Counted from the first letter of the stretch, positions 1-7,312 are shown. The stretch: DNA of 10,701 bases from Euperipatoides rowelli (GCA_003024985.2 PXIH01S0018649.1); one strand, 5' to 3'. Program-made: numbers and translations. Notes: generated by a model from the sequence alone, not told the origin.

Positions 1-154
1 GATGAGACAAGATTTATCAGATATAGATCAATTGTCCCCATAGGATGTAATTCACTTTTACAAAGTTATTAAAAATAATAAGATCAATGAGGATAGTATA
101 AAATAAATTAAAATTTAAAAAAAAAATGCATTAAAACTTTTTAAGTGTAAAAAT

Positions 155-598
155 TCAATAAATTAATAAATGATGGGATAGGAGAAGAAGCATATAACAC
201 ATAGTTTTAATAAAAAGACGATACAAGGATCTGGAAGATCCATTCCAAAGTCAACAGAGTATTCTCATAAGATGAGTAGTTGATTTTAAGAATGATTTTG
301 TGAATTTGTATTCTTTCAAGAATTGATGGTTGGTGTTTGGTAAGAACATTATTCCATACAGGATAAGCATACTGACACACAGATCTAATATAGGTTTTAT
401 AGATAGTGATAAGGGTTTTATAGTTGGCTCCTAATCTATTTAACTTATAAATAATGAATATTCTTTTAAGAATTTTACTATATATGTAATTTATGTGAGT
501 GTTCCATTTAAAGTCGTTTTCAAAAAAAAAAAAACTTTTAGAATTTTTAGAGAATTTACACATTCTATAATGTTATCATCAACTGATATATTGATATT
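155..598 (-). pseudogene. Reverse transcriptase, thumb and C-terminal part
   Basis: This piece starts one base out of phase with the palm, at about 598 (DDNIIECVNSLKIL), and crosses an A-run on the plus strand (521-532) that reads as four phenylalanines where the family has a short LGV-type motif. The clear family signature follows: FKWNTHINYIYSK, KRLxxLxRLGA-like KLNRLGANYKTL, IYKTYIRSVCQYAYPVWNN and LTKHQPSILERIQ. These are the conserved thumb helices of CR1/Jockey-type RTs. A further frame change near 220 allows the reading to continue to a TGA at 155-157. The usual KRAxRIILG after ERIQ is reduced (HKIILKI), consistent with small deletions. Together with the palm it defines the 3' half of the element's ORF2. 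Confidence 0.85.
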
Positions 599-1345
599 AA
601 TAATTTTTTTTTAGAAAAGTTCTGTACCATAAGTTTAGATTTGAATGGGTTGCGTTCCATACCACAATTATTTATTGAGTCTTGTACTATATTATTCATT
701 ATCTCTTGAGGTTTAATATATAAATTATCTATAGTATCAATGCATAAGACAGTAAGATCGTCAACAAACTTAAATTTTGATGATGCATTATTATCAATCA
801 GATTAGTTGTTATGGCCAAAATAATATTACTTAAAACTGCACCTTGAGGAACACCATTACTTGCAGTATATTTAATTAACTTATTAGAAATAGGAAGTTT
901 AATGACCTATGTTTGCCTATACAAAAAGGAGGTAATCCATTGGATCAAATATGATTCAGAATTAAAATTAATTAGAGAATTAATAAAAATGTTATGATCA
1001 ACAAAGTTATATGCTTTGTTGAAATCAGTGATTATAGATGCGGCTTTTAATTTAGGATCTTCTAAGGCTTTTAATGCACGGTCAAGATAATGAACAAAAT
1101 ATTGTGTCGTTGATCTTCCCGGTATGCCACCAAATTGCATATTATCAATATAAGATAAATTTTGAGGTAAAAGAATAGAAGAAATATGTTTCTCACAAAG
1201 TTGTGCTAAGATTGAAGTCATGGATAGAGGATGTATTTCGCCAGGATCATTAGGAGTTTGAACCTTGGCCATAAGTGAAATGTATTGAAATTACCAGACC
1301 TCAGGACATGTATATTGTATAATTGCATAATGACAGGTTTATTAA
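565..1345 (-). pseudogene. Reverse transcriptase, catalytic palm part
   Basis: This is the core polymerase region. After a degenerate bridge (1345-1273, with a TAA at 1291-1293 and a frame change near 1300), one continuous frame runs from 1272 to 565, interrupted only by a TAG at 904-906. Motifs in order are DPGEIHPLSMTSILAQ (normally RPISLTxxLxK), QFGGIPGRSTTQ, the motif-A aspartate in IITDFNKAYNFVDH, then NGVPQGAVLS (about 860-830), and the catalytic FVDD at 757-768 (family consensus F/YxDD). Both catalytic-site motifs keep their aspartates, so the pattern is decay of a once functional enzyme. The TAG replaces a glutamine codon (CAG) expected in the FLYxxTQ motif. The frame is lost again near 590, where the thumb continues one base out of phase. 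Confidence 0.9.
1342..1345. repeat. TTAA target-site duplication, left
   Basis: TTAA lies immediately outside the left terminal repeat, matching the TTAA at 2173-2176. In the interrupted RT frame this tetranucleotide belongs to the codons after Asp-Pro-Val-Ser-Arg; only one copy would exist before insertion. Confidence 0.75.
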
Positions 1346-1380
1346 CCTACGAGCGGTCGCGCTGTCATAAATTCTACGAC
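1346..1380 (+). repeat. Left terminal inverted repeat and first motif copy
   Basis: It begins CCTACGAGCGGTCGCG and continues to ATAAATTCTACGAC. The first 19 bases pair with the right terminus. The segment 1351-1380 as a whole is also matched by the internal inverted copies at 1546-1570 and 2113-2140. Confidence 0.75.
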
Positions 1381-1545
1381 AATTTCAATTTTTTATAAAA
1401 TGTGTCTATGTGTATGGTCTTGTGAGTTTATCTCTGCCTTCTGTTCCTAAAACTAACTCCCCACTACAATATTGGTAGGTTTGTACCATGCACATAACCT
1501 ATTTTATAGTTATTTTTTAGAATTATATGTAAAAAGACGCCCAGA

Positions 1546-1570
1546 CATAAATTTACGACACGCGACCGCT
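1546..1570 (-). repeat. Internal copy of the GCGGTCGCG repeat
   Basis: Read on the minus strand this is AGCGGTCGCGTGTCGTAAAT followed by TTATG, closely matching the left end at 1351-1380. It is one of two internal copies in the same orientation; the other is at 2113-2140. Subterminal repeats of this sort are common in piggyBac-like elements and are usually thought to bind transposase. Confidence 0.65.
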
Positions 1571-1782
1571 GATGTAATAATATTGACTTTCAGGTAGCGT
1601 AATACAAATATTGTAAAACATTAAGGAATAAACTTATTATGTTTTTAAAAGCAAAAGTTAATGCAAATTTCAAAAATCAAAACCAAATAAATCTGTCTCT
1701 AACGACAGAGAAACAGTAATGAAAAATGTAAGATAAACTGGCTTTTTTTTTATAGCTTACATTTAGAAACAAATTGGCGTAA

Positions 1783-1852
1783 CACATAAAAAAAATATGT
1801 TTGTTGGATTTTTTTTTCTTTATATAATAAAATGCTTGACAATAAATAGAAC
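1783..1852 (+). repeat. Direct repeat copy 1 inside the piggyBac-like element
   Basis: This copy contains TGTTTGTTGG, a T-run and CTTTATATAATAAAATGCTT through to ATAGAAC. It is almost identical to 1976-2047, differing in T-run length and a few bases. The two copies start 193 bp apart. Confidence 0.85.
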
Positions 1853-1975
1853 AAAAAATAATATTTAAGTTTTTTTCTATCTGTTATAGATTNTGTAATA
1901 TATAACAATGTATTATTTGAACATAGCCTACAGTATATACAAGCTTATAATGAATGCAACTATTAGAAATATAAT

Positions 1976-2047
1976 CACAAAAAAAAAATCTGTTTGTTGG
2001 AATTTTTTTTTTCTTTATATAATAAAATGCTTGACAATAAATAGAAC
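1976..2047 (+). repeat. Direct repeat copy 2 inside the piggyBac-like element
   Basis: This is the second copy of the segment at 1783-1852. The high identity compared with the decayed surroundings suggests a duplication within the element before or shortly after insertion. Confidence 0.85.
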
Positions 2048-2049
2048 TT

Positions 2050-2084
2050 AAATATGTGTAATCATTTCAATATTACACATATTT
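2050..2084. repeat. Perfect 13-bp hairpin near the right end of the element
   Basis: AAATATGTGTAAT (2050-2062) pairs perfectly with ATTACACATATTT (2072-2084) across a 9-nt loop. It lies between the internal duplication and the right subterminal repeat. Confidence 0.7.
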
Positions 2085-2112
2085 GGAAACTTTTATACAG
2101 AGGATTCTATGA

Positions 2113-2140
2113 GTCGTAAAAATTACGACCGCGACCGCTC
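2113..2140 (-). repeat. Subterminal copy of the GCGGTCGCG repeat
   Basis: Read on the minus strand it starts GAGCGGTCGCGGTCG and ends TTTTTACGAC, matching 1351-1380 better than the true right terminus does. It lies 32 bp inside the right end and has its own TTAA beside it (2144-2147). Confidence 0.7.
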
Positions 2141-2147
2141 ATGTTAA

Positions 2148-2172
2148 AATTTTGAGCGCGACAACTCGAAGG
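2148..2172 (-). repeat. Right terminal inverted repeat
   Basis: Read inward from 2172 it gives CCTTCGAGTTGTCGCGCTC, a diverged partner of the left terminus at 1346-1364. It lies directly inside the TTAA at 2173-2176. Confidence 0.7.
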
Positions 2173-2176
2173 TTAA
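2173..2176. repeat. TTAA target-site duplication, right
   Basis: This is the second copy of the TTAA target, immediately outside the right terminal repeat. A second TTAA at 2144-2147 lies inside the element next to an internal repeat copy. It was rejected as the true end because the outer pair matches the left terminus better and restores the RT reading. Confidence 0.75.
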
Positions 2177-2517
2177 TCTAGAGACAGGGTCACATAGAAA
2201 ATAAGCATATTCCTTAAAGACAAAATTAAGGATTCCATCCATTAAATAAATCTTTCCTGAAGGCAATTCTAATAATTGTTTCAGGATCCAACCACTATCA
2301 ACTTGTCTTATGGGAAAACCAGGTAAATAAGCAGGGAGGTTGTTAAAGTTTAATTCAGGTTTTGAATTAGCTAAAGATTGAAGAAAGTTGGCAATGTCTT
2401 CATATTTTTGATCCAGAGATTTATTGGAAGTGATAACTTGTTTGACTTTGTTAGTTCCCAAACTCTTATTAAATTAATTAGTTTATAGAAATTACATGAA
2501 CCAACATTAATACTGTT
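2177..2517 (-). pseudogene. Reverse transcriptase, N-terminal (fingers) part
   Basis: From 2517 the frame reads NSINVGSCNFYKLINLIR, the segment leading into the RT domain. A frame change near 2465 leads into GTNKVKQVI, then a helical segment, then LPAYLPG and the hallmark LPSGK...DGI...FKEYAYFLCDP. LPSGKxxxxDGIPN is the first conserved RT block in non-LTR elements; here the usual SPGP between K and DG is altered to IYLM. The RT reading stops at Ser-Arg-Leu at the TTAA at 2173-2176. Beyond that the open frame runs 26 more bases into the inserted transposon's terminal repeat and hits a stop at 2144-2146, so the apparent 105-residue protein is a chimera. The rest of the RT resumes at 1345. Confidence 0.85.
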
Positions 2518-2527
2518 CATTTCTCTT

Positions 2528-2919
2528 TTAAATTTGTTGTTTTTTGGCTAGATAAATTGAATGTTTGATTTGGAGTGAAGCTTTTATAATCTTTGCATCA
2601 GGTGCTTTTATTTTATGTAAATAATTTTTCTTATTAATATGTTTGTTTATAGAGTCATTAAACCAACTATGATCATTTCGGTGTTTGATTTTCATAATTA
2701 GAGGGTAAAATTCCTCATAAACAATAATTACATTTCTCTAAAATTGTGAGCTATTGTATTAATGTCTCCCATAAAAAACTGATCATCCCATACAACACTA
2801 GATAAAAAATCTGTCCATGCCATCCATATTTGATTTTCTTCTAGTCTACACATAAATTGTACTATGTTATCTGAGTTGTTGTAATATAAATAAGATAATT
2901 TACTGAGGTTGTGATCCAA
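2528..2919 (-). pseudogene. Linker between endonuclease and RT of the LINE, broken
   Basis: The upstream piece (2919-2728) ends in a stretch resembling the ...DINTIAHNFREM segment that precedes the W-F-N motif in CR1/Jockey-type proteins. After a one-base frame change near 2722 the reading resumes and contains HSWFND (about 2675-2660). This matches the usual PWFND/PWFNxE linker motif, and a basic segment rich in Lys and His follows. The frame ends at a TAA at 2528-2530. No zinc knuckle or endonuclease catalytic residues are visible in it. The assignment rests on motif order and on direct continuity with the RT pieces downstream on the same strand. The first ~40 residues of the 2919 piece are less like the family and may be partly unrelated. 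Confidence 0.6.
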
Positions 2920-3387
2920 ATTAGGTTATGTCTTATGTAGCAGATAGTATAATTATTATTATATTCCAAACTGATGTGTATACAGGATGCATTATGTTAT
3001 TTTATTTGAGGTGTAATAAATGTTTCTTTTTCTTAGAGTAATCTATATACAGTATATTCCAGTTGTTTATTTTTATGTTTTCACAATGATCCACTAAACA
3101 ATATTCCTTACATGTGTAGATTTATAGGTAGGACGATTCATTTACTATTTTCCCATCCCTATTACAATCTTGAAGCTGGCCTTTTGATGACCAAACAAAA
3201 TTTGGCATACCATCTTAAATCATAATACCAGCAAGTACAAAGTCATGTTCGGGTATTAATGGGAATCCGCAAACCTAAGATTGTTTTATGTTAGTGCAGA
3301 GTTGTGACTTTAATTCATTTAAATCTTTCAATGTATAAGAGATCTAAAATCTTGTGATATAAACTTTTTTTATTTATCTGATTTCAG
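2920..3387. other. AT-rich stretch, no gene recognised
   Basis: I see no convincing coding frame here. The 5' limit of the LINE is not visible as a boundary. The end of the stretch (about 3364-3387) is a pyrimidine-rich tract with CTGAT and TTTCAG, which forms the 3' splice site of the candidate exon that follows. Confidence 0.5.
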
Positions 3388-3524
3388 CATCAAAGTATGA
3401 ATGTATCATTTGTGTTTTGGAACAGCATAGCACAACCTCAACAACTGGCCATTTGTGGAAACAGTCAAAGTGTAGAATTCTACTGCTAAGATATCCAAGG
3501 CAGAAAGAGTTGGCAGCCATTTAA
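3388..3524 (+). CDS. Candidate terminal coding exon, unidentified protein
   Basis: A textbook-like acceptor (T-rich tract from 3365, possible branch CTGAT near 3379, TTTCAG ending at 3387) precedes 44 open codons closed by TAA at 3522-3524. The exon would begin with the last two bases of a split codon (phase 1). The peptide starts SKYECIICVLEQHSTT and includes GHLWKQSKCRILLLRYPRQ. The pattern C-x2-C with a later His and Cys (residues 5, 8, 21, 28) could bind zinc, but I do not recognise a family. GC content is clearly higher than in the flanks and codon use is varied. Upstream exons would lie before 3360 or outside the window; none was found. A second frame is partly open, so this may still be chance or a transposon relic. 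Confidence 0.35.
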
Positions 3525-3657
3525 AATTTGGAATCTCCATAATGCATCCTGGATATTAAATTGGGAAATTATACACAGCATTTAAGTGTACTTACAAATG
3601 TTAATATTTATTTTAAATACAAAAAGAAAAAAAGGGAGGGGGGGATGATTTCCTTTA

Positions 3658-3663
3658 AATAAA
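3658..3663 (+). terminator. Possible polyadenylation signal for the 3388 exon
   Basis: AATAAA lies 134 bp after the candidate stop codon at 3522-3524. A second AATAAA is at 3914-3919. In DNA this AT-rich, AATAAA is frequent by chance, so support is only positional. Confidence 0.2.
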
Positions 3664-4802
3664 TTATAGATTTTAGATTTTTATATCAAGGGCCAGTGGG
3701 TCATACTGTACATAGTAATTCCTTGTATAATTTGTATTTATTTATTTAAAAAGACTGATATTTCTGTTATAAGAATTGTCTTTAATTGTATGCTTCAAAA
3801 TATAGCCTAGCAAATAAGCTACAATTATTATTTTAATGTGGAATTTACAGCTGTGACTAACTTTGTCTGAGAAGGAAAATGAATGTATATATATTTATTT
3901 TTAATTATAAAGAAATAAATAACATTTAATATGATGTTTTAAACTTCAACATTTTTCAATGTTGATGGGGGCTGAAGCAGTACAGCGATTTAAAAACAAA
4001 GTAAAAAATTAACAATGTCAGAGACAATTACCATATTTTAATATCTGTGACCTGTTTAGGAAATATGTACCCTAAGTATGCAAAGTTAGGTTTGAGCTAT
4101 GCCTTCAAACAGTCAATGAGGTAAATTTTTACACTTTTTTAACTTGAGCAATTAGATTGCTTGTATCTTCCTCTTTTGAAAGATACCAGAACCAAGCTGC
4201 AACTCAATTAAATAAATCTTTAATTTGACATAAAGAAGAGATATGTCAAAGTTTTGAAAGGTACCCAAAGTGTTCACAATCTTTTTTTTGTTGCAATATT
4301 TAATGTCTTTATAAAATTGATAATAACACTATTGATATTTTCTATTGCAATAGGCATATAAGCAAGTGGACTTATTTTGAAAAACTTTGTTCAATGAAAA
4401 CCTTTTTAAGATAGAAAGTAAAATTATTGTTTGTCAAACTTTAAACATGTTCATCTCAAAACTTTGATTTTTCTTCTTTATTTGTTTTTTAACTTTAACA
4501 TACAATATCTCCAATTTGGTACTAGCTAGAATGATGTGGGTTTTTTATGTTTCCTTGTTCTTTTTTCAATCTAATACATTTACAATTTCATTATTCAACT
4601 GTGCACACATAGAATACCTATCCCTCAACAGGTCACATTTTTATCTTATTTCTCAAGTTTTGTTTTTATATAATGAACCATGCATGAAAATTCATTATTT
4701 TTAGTCTTATTCCTTTTGAGCAATGTGTGATAGGCCTTAGTAGATAATTATTTGCCTTACTAATGAATAAAGCAGTTTTATCTTTGATAAAATTGCAACA
4801 GG

Positions 4803-4841
4803 CATTTAGTCTACACTATTAATAACATTTAGTCTATACTT
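4803..4841 (+). repeat. Short tandem duplication, 23-bp period
   Basis: CATTTAGTCTACACT at 4803 recurs as CATTTAGTCTATACT at 4826. There are about 1.7 copies with one difference in the shared part. Confidence 0.7.
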
Positions 4842-4920
4842 TGGGGTCAATTTTAATTGAAAAAGCAAAAATAGCTCATTAACACCAGAATGATTCTATA
4901 TTGGTTTTCTTTTGGTATAG

Positions 4921-5027
4921 TGGACATAAATCTGTCATCACAGTCCTGTTTCTATGTTTCTATGAAAGTTTTCTGGTCACCAATTATTGATGTTCAGGGC
5001 TTTTACTGGAATAATTATGAATCATGA
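4921..5027 (+). CDS. Weak exon-like open frame, unidentified
   Basis: A pyrimidine-rich tract (TTGGTTTTCTTTTGGTATAG, ending at 4920) is followed by 34 open codons to a TGA at 5025-5027. The peptide begins DINLSSQSCFYVSMK and ends DVQGFYWNNYES. Local GC is somewhat higher than in the flanks. No family is recognised, there is no partner exon, and 34 codons can easily stay open by chance, so this is a pointer rather than a gene call. It has the same direction as the candidate exon at 3388. Confidence 0.15.
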
Positions 5028-5834
5028 TAAAAACCTATAGCTGTAACCATGTATTAGAAATTATTGTTAGGAAAAATCATTTTTAAATTAAATAAATTTT
5101 ATTTTTTATTCAAAATTTTGATAGGTTAATTTAAGGTGAAGTTGACAAAACCTTTATTAGATATGGTAATTTTATTTTTACCTAGAATAGGGGAAGTAGC
5201 AATTTGTGGGAGATGTCACTGGACCAAACTTAGAGGGGGCTAAATGATGTCATCCTTTTCCATCAAAAACATAAACTTATATGAGAAGTAAATGTAATAC
5301 AATGGGAATAGCACGACATATATATATATATACAGTATATATATATATATATATATATAAATTTTAAAACAAATGCTCAAAATACTTAAATATTCTTTAT
5401 TAAAAAATCAACAGCACCTATTTTCTATTAAATAAGGCACTGTTAAATTAACATAAAAATTATAAATTCAACATCTAACAGTGTAATAAAAGGTTAAAGT
5501 GCAAAANATTAAATTATAAATAGAGAACATGACGTTTTAATCAACAGACAATTAATCAAAATTAGAAGGAATAAAAAATATTTCAACAAAGGCAAAACTG
5601 AAACAACACGAAGCAGATCAGATTTCGTAATAATTTGTTACTGGATAATAAATCATATATAATTTTCATATTGCTCATTTTGCAATCAATTTTTTTTTTT
5701 TTACTTTATATTTTTTTCTTCTTGCATAATAATGGCTACTGCTGTTACTAACAAGCAGGAATAAACCTTATATTAGCCATTAGTCAGTTCCTACACGGGT
5801 AAAGCCACATAGGACCCCAAACATCCTTAAACAT
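5028..5834. other. AT-rich stretch with a TA microsatellite
   Basis: Apart from the TA repeat at 5318-5360, no coding frame, RNA gene or transposon end was recognised. A T-run lies at 5690-5702, and one undetermined base at 5507. Confidence 0.5.
5318..5360. repeat. TA microsatellite split by CAG
   Basis: Alternating AT runs 5318-5332 and 5336-5359 flank a CAG, giving a near-palindromic TATATACAGTATATA centre. Length is likely variable between individuals, and assemblers handle such tracts poorly. Confidence 0.9.
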
Positions 5835-6114
5835 TTACAATAATTGGGTAGAGTTTGATAGAGGCAACAAATAAGTGCTAGTGGCTTCTTTACATACAAG
5901 ATCTTCCTGCTTGGATGTGCCATCAGAGAGCAAATATGCACCTCCCAGGCCCCTTGACTACTGTTCAATGACTCCACTATTTAGGAGGTCTAGACACTCC
6001 CATTAGATCCATAAGCTGTTTTTGCTTCTTTGGAGAGTTATTTGGCCTGGAAATAACATTGCATGCCAACTTCTGGTGGAAGTTAAAATTCTGATAAAGG
6101 AATAGCACAGAGTT
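5835..6114 (-). pseudogene. GC-richer coding-like remnant, unidentified
   Basis: On the minus strand an open frame from 6114 reads ...FHQKLACNVISRPNNSPKKQ... and ends at a TAG at 5977-5979. A second frame overlaps it (WECLDLLNSGVIEQ), passes an in-frame TAG at 5958-5960 and continues as SRGLGGAYLLSDGTSKQEDL to a TAA at 5835-5837. A competing frame (5977-5780, starting at a GTG) stays open for 65 codons but is richer in Cys, His and Lys, as off-frame readings often are. The base composition is far less AT-rich than the neighbours. It may be a decayed gene or transposon fragment with one frameshift and one stop. I do not recognise a family, and direction is inferred only from frame quality. Confidence 0.25.
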
Positions 6115-6605
6115 TTATCATTAGATATTATGACAAATTAAGCAAAGGTTTGTTAGAAAGCCTGTCACATGTAATCAGATCCCAAAACAGTAGCTGAATA
6201 ACGAAGTTAAATAACGCTTCTTAGCTTCAGTGGGAGGGGGGAAAATCAGACAATAGAATGATAAAACTGTCAAGTGAACAGTTCAAAATGAACACAACTA
6301 ACAGTAAATAATAATATTAAAAAAAATGAATGGACAATGAACGATATTTTTATTTAAAAATATTTACAACTATGAGCAAAAAATTAAAAATTGCAAAGGC
6401 TTAAAATATTTTTTATTTTGAGGATAATAAAATAATGAATAATTAAATCTTAAAAGAATTTACATAATTTTTAAAAAATATATATTTTTCAATTTGCAAT
6501 GAAAAAAAAAAAAACTGTTATATTGTTTTAACCCACTGATTACACAATTTAAAGTTGAAATTAAAATAAAAAATGTCTTGCCTTAGACCGGACAGCAAAC
6601 ACATA
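6115..6605. other. AT-rich stretch with short palindromes, no gene
   Basis: The stretch contains an 8-bp-stem hairpin at 6344-6363 and a perfect 16-bp palindrome AAAAATATATATTTTT at 6474-6489, both within simple A/T sequence. No coding signal was seen. Confidence 0.5.
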
Positions 6606-6667
6606 TTAACCCTAGAGTACCTGCTTGAAAATATTGAACTAAAGTGCCCGCTTGGGTCTGTGAGACC
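6606..6667 (+). repeat. piggyBac-like terminal sequence, copy 1
   Basis: TTAACCCTAGAGTACCTGC opens this segment. An internal echo AAGTGCCCGCTTG (6642-6654) repeats GAGTACCTGCTTG (6615-6627) at 10 of 13 positions. It is followed by the imperfect palindrome GGTCTGTGAGACC (6655-6667). TTAA-CCC followed by a GGTCT...AGACC palindrome is a familiar design of piggyBac-superfamily ends. No convincing inverted partner was found, so this may be a solitary or badly decayed end. Confidence 0.4.
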
Positions 6668-6805
6668 ATTTTCATATAAATATGAAAAAAAAAATTGAAT
6701 TTAATGACTAGTAGAGGACTAATGATCATGATTCATTGTTTGTCATGGAATAACAACACAACTTAATAAAAAAATATTTTTATTTTGNAAATTTTAGAGA
6801 AACTA

Positions 6806-6896
6806 CAAAGAAGGGAAAGGGAAGGAATGGAAGAGGGAGGGGAAGGAGGAAGGAGGGGTAGAGCAAAAAAGGAGAGGAGGGAGGGAATAAGGAGAG
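6806..6896 (+). repeat. Purine-rich tract (GGA/GGGA repeats)
   Basis: About 90 bases are almost all A and G on the plus strand, with several runs of three or four G, and only a few pyrimidine interruptions. A T/G-rich region (about 6909-7003) follows directly. Overlapping open frames on both strands here (6785-7000 plus, 6803-7051 minus) are artefacts of this composition. Confidence 0.9.
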
Positions 6897-7073
6897 ACTG
6901 TGTTTCTGCTATTTTTTTTTTTGTTTTGTTTTATAACTATGTATTGTTGGTTTTGATTTTTTGTAGTTGTGTCTGTTTTATATTTGTATTTTATTTGTAA
7001 ATTGACATTATTTTCCTGATATGTATAAGCCTTGTGCTTAAAGCTTTGCATAAATTATTCTTATTATTGTTAC

Positions 7074-7104
7074 ATATTATATTATATACTGTATAATATA
7101 ATAT
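7074..7104. repeat. 13-bp stem AT hairpin
   Basis: ATATTATATTATA (7074-7086) pairs perfectly with TATAATATAATAT (7092-7104) across a 5-nt loop TACTG. It abuts the minisatellite that starts at 7110. Confidence 0.8.
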
Positions 7105-7109
7105 TGTAT

Positions 7110-7286
7110 ATAATATTCAAACTAAAAATTCACATAACCAAATTATCTGAATAAAACAAAATATTCTTAACAAAAATCATAATATTCAAACTAAAAACCA
7201 CCTAAATAAATTATCTGAATGAATAAAACAAAATATTCATAACAGAAGTCATAATGTTCAAAATAAAAACTCACATAACCAAATTA
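7110..7286 (+). repeat. Minisatellite, ~70-bp unit, about 2.5 copies
   Basis: Unit 1 (7110-7178, 69 bp) and unit 2 (7179-7250, 72 bp) both start ATAATATTCAAACTAAAAA and share AATTATCTGAAT and AAAACAAAATATTC. Unit 3 (7251-7286) is partial and starts ATAATGTTCAAAATAAAAAC. Its CTCACATAACCAAATTA resembles unit 1 more than unit 2. Confidence 0.85.
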
Positions 7287-7312
7287 ATATTGTTCCTCAC
7301 TTTTATAAATTT

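Larger units (their letters stand above)
1346..2172. mobile_element. Non-autonomous piggyBac-like element (MITE), 827 bp, nested in the LINE
   Basis: The ends are imperfect terminal inverted repeats: CCTACGAGCGGTCGCGCTG at 1346-1364 and CCTTCGAGTTGTCGCGCTC read inward from 2172 (15 of 19 identical). TTAA flanks both sides directly (1342-1345 and 2173-2176), the target duplication made by piggyBac-superfamily transposases. The insertion interrupts the RT coding frame exactly at this TTAA, and RT coding similarity resumes on the other side, which independently fixes both ends. There is no transposase or other long frame inside, so it must have moved using enzyme from elsewhere. The interior is AT-rich with GC-rich, CpG-bearing ends. 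Assignment to piggyBac follows from TTAA plus a CC start; some other TTAA-targeting families cannot be excluded. Confidence 0.75.
1..2919 (-). mobile_element. Dead non-LTR retrotransposon (CR1/Jockey-like), split by a DNA transposon
   Basis: The minus strand carries, in the correct order, successive pieces of a LINE open reading frame 2: linker after the endonuclease, RT fingers, RT palm and thumb. Family knowledge: this protein copies the element's RNA into DNA at a nicked chromosomal target. The apurinic-type endonuclease domain that should precede the linker was not recognised, so the copy is probably 5'-truncated near 2920, as is common for LINEs. The 3' side runs to the window edge; the last coding similarity is near 155, and 1-154 may be 3' UTR. 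Lesions seen: frameshifts near 2722, 2465, 1300, 590 and 220; in-frame stops at 2528-2530, 1291-1293 and 904-906; and an 827-bp insertion at 1346-2172. The clade within CR1/L2/Jockey is not resolved. The element boundaries are uncertain, but the RT identity is firm. Confidence 0.85.
3525..4920. other. AT-rich stretch: possible 3' UTR and intergenic DNA
   Basis: No protein family was recognised. Contents: a purine/G run (AAAGGGAGGGGGGG near 3631-3645); a 7-bp hairpin with 4-nt loop at 3947-3964; a 12-bp palindrome CTATTGCAATAG at 4342-4353; and a short tandem duplication of CATTTAGTCTA... with a 23-bp period (4803-4825 and 4826-4841). A 62-codon open frame at 4516-4704 has a composition typical of random AT-rich sequence and is not called. 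The last ~20 bases before 4921 are pyrimidine-rich and end in TATAG. Confidence 0.5.

Noticed and set aside
2144-2147. TTAA as the right boundary of the piggyBac-like element
   Set aside because: The outer TTAA at 2173-2176 has a terminal repeat matching the left end from its first base (CCT.CGAG) and coincides with the end of RT similarity; the inner one lies beside an internal repeat copy.
4516-4704. 62-codon plus-strand open frame starting at a TTG
   Set aside because: Composition is typical of translated AT-rich DNA (Phe, Leu, Tyr, Ile), with no motif, no splice context and no GC rise.
6785-7051. Overlapping open frames on both strands (71 and 82 codons)
   Set aside because: They are low-complexity translations of the purine-rich and T-rich tracts (Arg/Glu/Gly repeats and Pro/Ser/Phe repeats).
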